From NCBI GenBank assembly GCA_023227645.1, contig JALNVJ010000084.1, forward strand, positions 1 to 6,903: a stretch of 6,903 nt of DNA, given 5' to 3'. This document shows positions 1-6,903 of this stretch, in pieces. The notes beneath the pieces were generated by a model that was not told the DNA's origin, did not search any database, and saw only the letters and a list, made by a program, of their open reading frames with translations. The stretch is from Bacteroidales bacterium (lineage in GTDB: Bacteria > Bacteroidota > Bacteroidia > Bacteroidales > P3). Numbering within the stretch: the stretch's first letter is position 1; each line of letters starts with the position of its first letter. The translations under genes and the position numbers were made by a program.

Positions 1-576
1 TCAAGACTAATTGAAATTAAGGAAAAGAATATTTCTGTAGATTCTATTACTTTTTCTGGTAATGGTGAACCTACAATCCATCCAGATTTTCGTGAGATTG
101 TAGATTTTGTTATTGAGTTAAGAAATAAATATTTAAGAGATGCTAAGATAACTGTTCTGTCAAATGCTACAACCCTAGTTAAGGAGGACGTCTTTGAGGC
201 ATTACATAAAATAGATAATCCAATTCTTAAATTAGATGCAGGAAGAGAGGAAATGTTTTATGCAATAAGTAAAACAAGCCCTAATCAAATTTCTTTCGAA
301 ACAGTTAAGCAAAGGTTGATTGCTTTTGGTCATAATGCAATTGTTCAAACTCTTTTAATTAGAGGAGAAAATGATTCGATAAAGCTCGACAATACTAGCA
401 AGGAAGAGTTTAGTGCATGGCTTGAAATAGTAAAACAAATTAATCCTCGTCAAGTAATGCTATATGCAATTGATAGGGTTACGCCTGAAAGTAAATTAGA
501 AAAACTTACAATAAAAGAACTTGAGTTTTTTGCAGATAAAGTAAGGGCAATAGGCATAGAGACCAAAACTTACTAA
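1..576 (+). CDS. Radical SAM protein, C-terminal part (5' end outside the window)
   Basis: The reading frame is open from base 1 to the TAA at 574-576 and gives 191 residues with no start in the window. The Met at base 253 is internal, because family-like sequence continues well upstream of it. Visible residues 17-25 read TFSGNGEPT, the glycine-rich SAM-contacting motif (GGEP type) of radical SAM enzymes; LSNAT (53-57) and LKLDAG (76-81) are later strands of the same barrel. This pattern fits the COG0731-like radical SAM proteins common in Bacteroidota. The CxxxCxxC motif that binds the 4Fe-4S cluster must lie in the missing N-terminus, roughly 70 residues by my estimate from family memory. 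The tail, about residues 140-191, is charged and helical and has no extra cysteine cluster. The substrate is unknown; tRNA-modifying relatives exist in the wider group, but nothing here supports that role. The gene ends 11 bases before feoAB and probably shares its transcript. Confidence 0.86.
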   Translation, partial: SRLIEIKEKNISVDSITFSGNGEPTIHPDFREIVDFVIELRNKYLRDAKITVLSNATTLVKEDVFEALHKIDNPILKLDAGREEMFYAISKTSPNQISFETVKQRLIAFGHNAIVQTLLIRGENDSIKLDNTSKEEFSAWLEIVKQINPRQVMLYAIDRVTPESKLEKLTIKELEFFADKVRAIGIETKTY

Positions 577-587
577 AAGAAATTCTT

Positions 588-2954
588 ATGACACTCAACG
601 AATTAAAGAACGGAGAGAAGGCTGTAATAGTAAAGATAAAGGGTAGGGGGTTGTTTCTTAAAAGGATTACAGAAATGGGATTTGTTAAGGGGCATATTGT
701 TGAGGCTATTAAGGCAGCTCCATTCAACGATCCTGTTCAATATAAAATCCTTTCATCTGAAATATCAATCAGAAGATCAGATGCTCAATTGATAGAAGTA
801 ATTCCATTAGATGAATCAAATATAAAGGATTATTCGTTTGGGTTTTCAGGAGTAAGAGATAATAATTTAATAGAAAAGAAGATAATATCTGGTAAGGATA
901 AGATTATCGATATAGCCTTAGTTGGTAATCCAAATGCAGGAAAAACATCATTATTTAATGCAATTTCTGGACTTAGAGAAAAGGTTGGGAATTATTCGGG
1001 AGTAACTGTTGATGCTAAAACAACAATTGTAAAGTACAAGGGCTATAAATTTAATGTTATTGATCTGCCAGGAACATATTCCATTTCTGCTTACACCAAT
1101 GAAGAATCTTATGTTAGGAAATATCTATTTGATAATAATCCAGACATTGTAATTAATGTTATTGATGCTTCGAACTTAGAGAGGAATCTATTCTTAACTA
1201 CCCAGTTAATTGATATGGATATTAAGTTGGTTATTGCTTTAAATATGTATGATGAGTTAGAAGAAAAAAAGGACAACTTCGATTATCATTTATTTGGTAG
1301 CATGACAGGAGCACCTCTTGTCCCAACTCAAGCAAATAAGAAAAAAGGAATACCCGAATTGTTAGACTCAGCTATTGAAGTGTATGAAGGAAGAAATAAA
1401 ACATCCAGACATATACATATCAATTATGGAGGCATAATTGAAAGGAGTCTTGCGGTCTTAACAGCTAAAATAAGAGAAAATAAAAACTATTCAGAGAAAG
1501 TAGCTGCAAGATATTATGCAATAAGACTATTGGAGAAGGATCAAGAGATAATTGATGAAATAGAAACATGGATTGATCATGATGATGTTCATGAGGTTGC
1601 TAAAAATACAATAAAGAAAATTGAGCATGCCTTTAAAGAGGATAGCGAGATAGTTATTACCAATGCAAGATATGGATTTATTATTGGAGCCTTAAGAGAA
1701 ACTTATAAGCGAGCGGAGAAGAAGAAAGAAAAAACACAAACCGAGAAAATAGACTCTATTCTAACTCATCCTATATGGGGTTATCCAATCTTCTTTTTCT
1801 TTATTTGGCTAATGTTCTTTTCGTCATTCAAAATAGGGCAATATCCTATGAATTGGATAGAGTGGATTGTTGGAGAGTTTGGACAAATTGTACATAAGAT
1901 TATTCCACCTGGAGCTTTTGCTGATTTAATTTCGCAAGGTATTATTGGAGGAGTTGGAGGAGTAATAGTCTTCCTTCCTAATATTGTTATTTTATTTCTT
2001 TTTATTTCATTAATGGAAGATACTGGCTATATGGCAAGGGTGGCTTTCCTTATGGATAAGATAATGCATAAGATAGGCCTCCATGGCAAGAGTTTTGTTC
2101 CAATGATTATTGGTTTTGGGTGTAATGTTCCAGCAATTATGGCAACCAGAACATTAGAAAATAAAAAGGATAGATTACTTACAATGTTAATAATTCCTTT
2201 TATGTCTTGTAGTGCTAGGCTTCCTGTCTATATTCTTATTATAGGAACTTTCTTTCCCCAAAACGCTATTTTAATTCTAAGTTCATTATATCTTTTCGGA
2301 ATACTTCTTGCGGTTTTATTTGCAATAATATTTAAGAAGACAATAATGAAAACAAAGGGAGTGCCTTTTGTTATGGAGCTTCCTCCTTATAGAATTCCTA
2401 CCCTAAAAGCAATCCGTATTAATATTGGATTGAAAACAAAATACTACCTTAAAAAGATGGGAGGGGTTATCTTAGTTGCTTCAGTAATTATATGGTCACT
2501 TGGGTATTTTCCTCAAAAGGACACTTCAAGAATAGAAGAGTCATATATTGCTTCAATAGGAAAATGTTTGAATCCAGTTTTTGAACCTTTGGGTTTTGAT
2601 TGGAAAATAGGAGTTAGCCTCTTGGCAGGAACATCTGCAAAGGAGGTAATAATTAGTACTATGGGTGTATTATATGAAAAGAATCCTGATGCAAGCGATC
2701 AGGCCTTAGGACAAAGGCTAAAAAAAGAAATTCACACAAGAGGGCATAAGATAGGAATGCCAGTTTTCACAACAGCAACAGCTCTTAGTTTATTGGTCTT
2801 TGTGTTAATATACTTCCCTTGTGTTGCAGTTTTCTCAGTTGTTTGGAAAGAAAGTGGCAAGCTCTTTTGGGCTATATTACTGGTCACTTACACAACTGTT
2901 CTTGCTTGGGTTATTTCATTTTTAGTTTATAATATTGCTTTATGGATAATATAA
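588..2954 (+). CDS. feoB: FeoAB fusion: ferrous iron transporter with N-terminal FeoA domain
   Basis: This is an inner-membrane Fe(II) uptake protein of 788 residues. Residues 1-73 are a FeoA (SH3-like) domain, with RITEMGFVKG (26-35) and DPVQY...ISIRRSDAQLI. A linker to about 106 leads to the FeoB G domain: G1 GNPNAGKT (113-120), G2 Thr140 in GVTV, G3 DLPG (159-162), G4 NMYD (219-222), and a probable G5 at PTQANKKKGI (246-255). A helical GDI-like region (about 270-385) precedes the membrane core (about 395-788). The core has both gate-type repeats (GGVGGVIVFLPNIVILF near 454-470 and TSAKEVIISTMGVLY at 682-696) and the conserved cysteines Cys512 (GFGCNVPA), Cys541 (FMSCSARLP) and Cys745 (YFPCVA). 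All key residues are present, so it should be functional. Separate FeoA and FeoB are usual in Proteobacteria; the fusion is well known in Bacteroidota. Some Bacteroidota FeoB paralogues handle manganese, so the metal is inferred. No FeoC gene is nearby. The start is set by the FeoA domain beginning at Met1; there is no good Shine-Dalgarno. Confidence 0.97.
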   Translation: MTLNELKNGEKAVIVKIKGRGLFLKRITEMGFVKGHIVEAIKAAPFNDPVQYKILSSEISIRRSDAQLIEVIPLDESNIKDYSFGFSGVRDNNLIEKKIISGKDKIIDIALVGNPNAGKTSLFNAISGLREKVGNYSGVTVDAKTTIVKYKGYKFNVIDLPGTYSISAYTNEESYVRKYLFDNNPDIVINVIDASNLERNLFLTTQLIDMDIKLVIALNMYDELEEKKDNFDYHLFGSMTGAPLVPTQANKKKGIPELLDSAIEVYEGRNKTSRHIHINYGGIIERSLAVLTAKIRENKNYSEKVAARYYAIRLLEKDQEIIDEIETWIDHDDVHEVAKNTIKKIEHAFKEDSEIVITNARYGFIIGALRETYKRAEKKKEKTQTEKIDSILTHPIWGYPIFFFFIWLMFFSSFKIGQYPMNWIEWIVGEFGQIVHKIIPPGAFADLISQGIIGGVGGVIVFLPNIVILFLFISLMEDTGYMARVAFLMDKIMHKIGLHGKSFVPMIIGFGCNVPAIMATRTLENKKDRLLTMLIIPFMSCSARLPVYILIIGTFFPQNAILILSSLYLFGILLAVLFAIIFKKTIMKTKGVPFVMELPPYRIPTLKAIRINIGLKTKYYLKKMGGVILVASVIIWSLGYFPQKDTSRIEESYIASIGKCLNPVFEPLGFDWKIGVSLLAGTSAKEVIISTMGVLYEKNPDASDQALGQRLKKEIHTRGHKIGMPVFTTATALSLLVFVLIYFPCVAVFSVVWKESGKLFWAILLVTYTTVLAWVISFLVYNIALWII

Positions 2955-3484
2955 AAGAAGAGAAGAAGAGGTATAGAAAAGAAGTTAAGCTTGCAAAAGA
3001 AGGATATTCTTTTTTTCAAAAGAAAGAACTCTCAAAACCAGTATGGGAAAAGCTTGAGAAGGAAGATTATTTTATAAACTCCAATATAGTCTTAGCTTAT
3101 TGGTCGATGAGTGATGAGGTAAGAACTCATGAGTTTATTCTAAGATGGTATAAGAAAAAAACAATCCTACTTCCTTGTGTTGAAGGAGATATTCTTAAGC
3201 TCAGAGTTTTTGAAGGAATGGAAACGATGAGAAAAGGAGAGGCCTATTCTATATTGGAACCCATAGGAAAAGAATTTGCAGATACTGATAAAATAGACCT
3301 AATGATTATCCCAGGGATTGCTTTTGACAAAGAATATAATCGATTAGGAAGAGGAAAGGGTTATTATGATAAACTACTCTCTTCAGCTTGTTCAATCAAG
3401 GTTGGAGTTTGTTTTGAGTTTCAATTCTTCGATAAAATCCCAACTGAGGAGTTTGATATAAAAATGAATTACATATTGAGATGA
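2942..3484 (+). CDS. 5-formyltetrahydrofolate cyclo-ligase (5,10-methenyl-THF synthetase)
   Basis: This cytoplasmic enzyme converts 5-formyl-THF plus ATP to 5,10-methenyl-THF, returning the stored folate form to one-carbon metabolism. The 180 residues match the family's usual length. Visible motifs are the basic N-terminus KKRYRKEVK (8-16), which includes ATP-contacting Lys/Arg in this family; LAYWSMSDEVRT (51-62); AYSILEP (101-107), the folate-side segment; and the signature DLMIIPGIAFD...RLGRGKGYYDKLL (119-146), with its glycine-rich phosphate-binding loop. The extreme C-terminus (EFDIKMNYILR) is slightly divergent: the usual His-Asp pair reads Phe-Asp, and the chain stops about where the family has a Thr-Glu ending. 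The ATG lies inside feoAB, a 13-base overlap in another frame, and the next Met is at residue 56, beyond essential sequence, so this start is firm. The gene overlaps lnt by ATGA. Names used for this family include fau, ygfA and MTHFS. Confidence 0.95.
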   Translation: MDNIKEEKKRYRKEVKLAKEGYSFFQKKELSKPVWEKLEKEDYFINSNIVLAYWSMSDEVRTHEFILRWYKKKTILLPCVEGDILKLRVFEGMETMRKGEAYSILEPIGKEFADTDKIDLMIIPGIAFDKEYNRLGRGKGYYDKLLSSACSIKVGVCFEFQFFDKIPTEEFDIKMNYILR

Positions 3485-5145
3485 AAAAATATAAACTATT
3501 TATTATTGCATGCCTAACTGGAGTTTTTTTAGCATTATCTTGGCCTAGTTATGGATTTGCACCATTGCTCTTTGTTGCCTTTACTCCTCTTCTTTGGGTT
3601 GAAGACTATATTTCAAGAAATAAATCTTCTTTCTCAAAGTTTATTATATTCAAATATTCATTTGTTAGTTTCTTTATCTTTAATATAATAACATCCTATT
3701 GGATATGCTATTCAACCCTTTTTGGATTAGTTGCCCCTATTCTTAATGCATTATTAGGAGCTTTAGTCTTTCAAGTCTACCATATAACAAAGATATCCTT
3801 ATTTGATAATAAGAAAGGTTTTATTATTCTTCCTCTTTTGTGGATATCAATGGAATATCTACATATGCATTGGCAACTTACTTGGCCTTGGATGACACTT
3901 GGTAATGGATTTTCTACAATGCCTATTTTAATTCAATGGTACGAATATACTGGAGTGTTTGGAGGGAGCTTATGGATATTTATCTTAAACTATTTTGCTT
4001 ATAAATCCATTAAAGAATTTTGTTTTAATAAAGAAACAGGGAAGCTAAACCTTTCAGATAAAAAGAGATTTACTCTTAACGCTTCTTATTTTCTTATTTC
4101 AGTTCTTATCCCTATTATTCTTTCTCTTGTAATTTTAAATAATTATAAGGATGAGCCCAATAAGCCAATTGATGTAGTAGTCCTCCAACCCAACCTTGAG
4201 CCCTACGACCCAGCCCTACAATTACGCAATTATGAAATTATCGATTTGTTAATTTCTATGGCCCAAACCAAAACAGATAATAATACTAGTTTTATCTTAG
4301 CTCCTGAGGGTTGCTTGGAAGAGAGATTATGGGAAGATCATATGAACGAAAATATTAGTCTACAAAGGTTAAGTGAATTTGTTGGACAATATGATAAAGC
4401 ACAAATGATAACAGGTTCATTTACTCGTAAGCTACAATCTGAAGATGAAAAGGACGAAGCCTCTCGAAAAATTGAATTTGCTCCAAAACCATATTATTCT
4501 GTTTATAATAGTGCCGTACATATAAAGAAAGACAATGATTTTGAAGTTTACCATAAATCAAAATTAGTTCCTGGAGTTGAAAGACTACCATTTAAAAAAT
4601 ATATAGGTAAAATACTAGACTTTGCAATTAAATTAGGGAACCTCCCAGTAGGGACATTAGCTGTTGATAATCAAAATGATTTCTTCGTATCTCAAACCTC
4701 GTCAGTTAAAGCAACAACTCCTATTTGTTATGAATCAGTTTATGGCGGTTTTGTTGGGAAGAATGTTAGAGAGGGAGCTGAAGTAATTTTCATTATTACT
4801 AATGACTCATGGTGGAAAGACACTCAAGGATATAGGCAACATGCATCCTACGCTTCACTTAGAGCAATTGAAACTCGTCGTTATATTGCCAGAAGTGCAA
4901 ATACCGGAACATCTTGTTTTGTTAATCCAAAGGGAGAGATAAGTCAAAAAACGAAGTTTTGGACTCAAGACGTTATCAAAGCCTCATTAATCCCTCAACA
5001 AAGAATTACTTTCTATGTTAGATATGGAGATTATATTGCAAGAATAGCAGTATTTTCTTCAATTATTATATTATTAATATCTTTAATTACAGGCTTAGTA
5101 AACCGTAAGAAATTAGAGTCAAATAAAACAAAAGAAACAAATTAA
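3481..5145 (+). CDS. lnt: Apolipoprotein N-acyltransferase
   Basis: Lnt transfers an acyl chain from a phospholipid to the free amino group of the lipidated N-terminal cysteine of lipoproteins, the last step of lipoprotein maturation at the inner membrane. The 554 residues contain an N-terminal set of about seven hydrophobic segments (about 5-220), a periplasmic nitrilase-fold (CN_hydrolase) domain (about 229-505) and a final helix (about 519-540). By alignment to the E. coli triad Glu267-Lys335-Cys387, the catalytic residues are Glu276 (LAPEG), Lys359 (YHKSKLVPGVE) and Cys416 (PICYES). Glu367 and Tyr417-Glu418 match the further essential residues Glu343, Tyr388 and Glu389. The late motif NDSWW...RQHASYASLRAIETRRYIARSANTG is also typical. 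Compared with E. coli (512 residues) it is longer, partly through a charged insert near 315-334. Translation starts within the ATGA overlap with the preceding stop and has no Shine-Dalgarno, suggesting translational coupling. There is no reason to think it inactive. Confidence 0.96.
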   Translation: MKKYKLFIIACLTGVFLALSWPSYGFAPLLFVAFTPLLWVEDYISRNKSSFSKFIIFKYSFVSFFIFNIITSYWICYSTLFGLVAPILNALLGALVFQVYHITKISLFDNKKGFIILPLLWISMEYLHMHWQLTWPWMTLGNGFSTMPILIQWYEYTGVFGGSLWIFILNYFAYKSIKEFCFNKETGKLNLSDKKRFTLNASYFLISVLIPIILSLVILNNYKDEPNKPIDVVVLQPNLEPYDPALQLRNYEIIDLLISMAQTKTDNNTSFILAPEGCLEERLWEDHMNENISLQRLSEFVGQYDKAQMITGSFTRKLQSEDEKDEASRKIEFAPKPYYSVYNSAVHIKKDNDFEVYHKSKLVPGVERLPFKKYIGKILDFAIKLGNLPVGTLAVDNQNDFFVSQTSSVKATTPICYESVYGGFVGKNVREGAEVIFIITNDSWWKDTQGYRQHASYASLRAIETRRYIARSANTGTSCFVNPKGEISQKTKFWTQDVIKASLIPQQRITFYVRYGDYIARIAVFSSIIILLISLITGLVNRKKLESNKTKETN

Positions 5146-5165
5146 TCGATATAAAACTCAAATCT

Positions 5166-6764
5166 ATGTTTAAAAAAGTACCACATACCTATGTTATTAT
5201 ATTTTCTCTAATTGTTATTGCAGCAATCGCAACTTGGTTTGTCCCTGCTGGAGAATTTATTAGAGAGGCTCAAACAACTGATAGCGGAAAAATAATTGAT
5301 GGTATTGTTCCTGGTTCATATCATAACGTTGAACAAGCTCCCCAAACTTGGCAAATAATGTCTGCATTCTTTAAAGGGTTTCAAAAAGCTCCAGGAATAA
5401 TTGCATTCCTACTTATTCTTGGTGGTGCATTTTGGATATTAAACGAAACCAAAGCCATCGATATGGGAGTTCAATCCTTTCTAAGGCGTAGTAGTAAGCT
5501 CGATAAGTATAGGTTATTGAAATGGATAGGAGTCAATAATATTATCATTATCATTATTATGATAATGTTTTCTGCCTTTGGTGCAATATTTGGAATGAGC
5601 GAGGAGACGATAGCTTTTGTAATAATATTTGTTCCTCTTGCCATAAGTATGGGTTATGATTCTATTGTTGGAGTTTCTATGTGTTTCTTAGCGGCAGGAC
5701 TTGGTTTTGCAGGCTGTATACTAAACCCTTTTACCTTAGGAATTGCTCAAGATATAGCAGGAATAAAGATGTTCAGCGGAATAGAATATAGATTAGTAAT
5801 GTGGGTTATAATAACAGCTCTTGGAATAGCTTATATATTATGGTACGCTAAGAAGATTAAGAAAGACCCAAAAAAATCAATAATGTATGAAGAGGATAAT
5901 TATTGGAGACATAACCAAGCAACAGCTAATGAACTTGAACCTACAAAAGCAAATCGTGGTACTTGGCTTTCCTATATTTTTACATCACTAATAATTATTG
6001 CATATTCTATTTATGTAGGACTTAATCCAGACCTATTTAGTGGAGGCTATTCAACCTATATCTTCCTCTTAGTATTAGCAATTCTCTTTATTTTCTTTGG
6101 ATATAAGATGGTTAAGAAGTCAGTACAAATGTTCTGTCTATTTATTCTAATATTCACAATCATCTATCTAATTGTTGGAGTAATGATTTTTGAATGGGGC
6201 TTTGTTCATATTGCTGCTCTTTTCTTCACAATGGCTATTATTTCAGGGATTGCCTTAGGAAAAGATGCATCTGAAATATCTAAGCTCTTTATTGAGGGAG
6301 CAAGAGATATGCTAAGTGCAGCCTTAGTTGTTGGGCTTGCAAGTGGTATAATTATTATCTTAGAAGACGGAAAGATTATCGACACTTTCCTTAATTCAGT
6401 TGCCACCTCAATAAACGGTTCAGGACAGGTTGGAGCAATTAGTTTAATGTATGGATTCCAATCAATACTTAATGCAGTTATTACCTCAGGCACAGCAAAG
6501 GCAGCAATGCTTATGCCAATGTTTCGTGAGATTGCAATTATGACCGACATTTCACTACAATCTGCTGTTACAGCTTTTCATATTGGCGATGGTTTCACCA
6601 ATCTAATTACTCCAACATCGGGTGTTTTGATAGCAGTCTTAGGAATAGCGAGAATACCTTATGCAAAATGGGTGAAATGGTCGTGGAAATTTATCTTAGC
6701 AATGGTTTTCCTAGGCTGGATATTACTAATCCCAACAGTTTTAATGGAATTACCAGGGTTCTAA
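5166..6764 (+). CDS. YfcC family (DcuC-like) membrane transporter
   Basis: This is a 532-residue polytopic inner-membrane protein of the YfcC/DcuC group (C4-dicarboxylate anaerobic carrier family, COG1288-like). Family marks are the start MFKKVPHTYVII with WFVPAGEF (24-31), the re-entrant-type loop FGMSEETIAF (142-151), NPFTLGIAQ (187-195), ILNAVITSGTAKAAMLMPM (434-452) and HIGDGFTNLITPTSGVL (472-488) followed by ARIPYAKWVKW. The two halves, each with a polar loop, resemble the inverted-repeat ion transporter fold. Databases often label such proteins basic amino acid antiporters or C4-dicarboxylate carriers, but the substrate cannot be read from the sequence. A region near 264-318 looks like an extra pair of membrane helices relative to my memory of the family. 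The gene follows lnt after 20 bases, so read-through is likely. The start is supported by the family N-terminus; the bases before it are A/T-rich without a Shine-Dalgarno. Confidence 0.9.
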   Translation: MFKKVPHTYVIIFSLIVIAAIATWFVPAGEFIREAQTTDSGKIIDGIVPGSYHNVEQAPQTWQIMSAFFKGFQKAPGIIAFLLILGGAFWILNETKAIDMGVQSFLRRSSKLDKYRLLKWIGVNNIIIIIIMIMFSAFGAIFGMSEETIAFVIIFVPLAISMGYDSIVGVSMCFLAAGLGFAGCILNPFTLGIAQDIAGIKMFSGIEYRLVMWVIITALGIAYILWYAKKIKKDPKKSIMYEEDNYWRHNQATANELEPTKANRGTWLSYIFTSLIIIAYSIYVGLNPDLFSGGYSTYIFLLVLAILFIFFGYKMVKKSVQMFCLFILIFTIIYLIVGVMIFEWGFVHIAALFFTMAIISGIALGKDASEISKLFIEGARDMLSAALVVGLASGIIIILEDGKIIDTFLNSVATSINGSGQVGAISLMYGFQSILNAVITSGTAKAAMLMPMFREIAIMTDISLQSAVTAFHIGDGFTNLITPTSGVLIAVLGIARIPYAKWVKWSWKFILAMVFLGWILLIPTVLMELPGF

Positions 6765-6903
6765 TAAACTAAATTTCAAAAATATTAATTATTCTCAGTC
6801 GATTTTTATCTAATTCAATTGAGATGCAACTTTAGTAGGCTAATAAATTTTGTAGGTCTTGATATAAATTTCCTAGGTCAAGACCGTTGCAAGGTAAAAG
6901 TCA
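6765..6903. other. Non-coding tail after yfcC
   Basis: These 139 bases carry no supported gene on either strand within the window. The sequence is very A/T-rich up to about 6820 and then contains the palindromic elements listed separately. No run of T follows any stem, so I do not call an intrinsic terminator, although this is where the end of the transcript would be expected. I see no tRNA, no clear Bacteroidota promoter (TTTG / TAnnTTTG pair) and no insertion sequence end. Confidence 0.6.
6855..6885. repeat. Perfect 8-bp inverted repeat downstream of yfcC
   Basis: GGTCTTGA (6855-6862) and TCAAGACC (6878-6885) are exact reverse complements separated by 15 bases, and the spacer ends in the palindrome CCTAGG (6872-6877). 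A G-T wobble can add one further pair inside the stem. Just outside, TGCAAC (6825-6830) and GTTGCA (6886-6891) are also complementary, with GTTGCA abutting the inner stem. In RNA this could form a hairpin acting as a transcript end or stabiliser without a U-tract; in DNA it could be a binding site for a dimeric regulator of a gene to the right. The repeat is seen directly; its role is not. Confidence 0.5.

Noticed and set aside
253..576. A separate 107-residue gene starting at the ATG at 253
   Set aside because: The same frame is open back to base 1 and encodes the radical SAM GNGEPT motif upstream, so this ATG is an internal methionine.
506..727. Minus-strand open frame of 73 codons
   Set aside because: It lies across the end of the radical SAM gene and the start of feoAB, both well supported, and its translation has no recognisable domain.
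5164..5171. TATGTTTA resembling the Bacteroidota -7 element TAnnTTTG
   Set aside because: It overlaps the yfcC start codon, misses the final G and has no paired TTTG at the right distance, so it cannot drive this gene.
6206..6550. Minus-strand open frame of 114 codons
   Set aside because: It is antisense to conserved YfcC motifs and its Ile/Ala/Ser-rich product mirrors the membrane-helix codons of the plus strand.
6844..6852. TAAATTTTG resembling a -7 promoter element
   Set aside because: The spacing between TA and TTTG is one base too long and no clear -33 TTTG lies upstream.
6825..6891. Integron attC-like site, because of the CAAC / GTTG arms
   Set aside because: The arms do not fit the RYYYAAC / GTTRRRY core consensus and there is no cassette structure or integrase nearby.

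Overview
The window is an AT-rich stretch (roughly one third G+C by eye) carrying five tightly packed genes, all on the + strand, followed by about 140 bases of non-coding DNA. The organism looks like a member of the Bacteroidota. Reasons are the FeoA-FeoB fusion typical of that phylum, the absence of a convincing Shine-Dalgarno sequence before any of the four visible starts, the type of radical SAM protein at the left edge, and the style of the Lnt sequence. No 16S or other decisive marker is present, so the phylum is an inference and no genus is claimed.

Layout: bases 1-576 hold the C-terminal 191 residues of a radical SAM protein whose Fe-S cysteines lie outside the window. Eleven bases later comes a 788-residue FeoAB ferrous iron transporter (588-2954). 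It overlaps by 13 bases a 5-formyltetrahydrofolate cyclo-ligase (2942-3484), which overlaps by an ATGA junction the apolipoprotein N-acyltransferase lnt (3481-5145). After a 20-base gap comes a YfcC/DcuC-family membrane transporter (5166-6764). The remaining 6765-6903 has no supported gene but contains a perfect 8-bp inverted repeat flanked by a second, 6-bp complementary pair.

The spacing suggests one transcription unit, at least from the radical SAM gene to lnt and probably including yfcC. No single pathway unites the genes: they cover iron uptake, folate salvage, lipoprotein maturation and transport of small organic molecules, so this reads as a housekeeping operon rather than a dedicated system. 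I found no mobile element, CRISPR array, RNA gene, defence cassette or other candidate for an undescribed system. The points worth a second look are modest: an apparent extra membrane hairpin in the YfcC protein, a charged insertion in Lnt, the out-of-frame gene overlaps, and the palindromic tail of the window.
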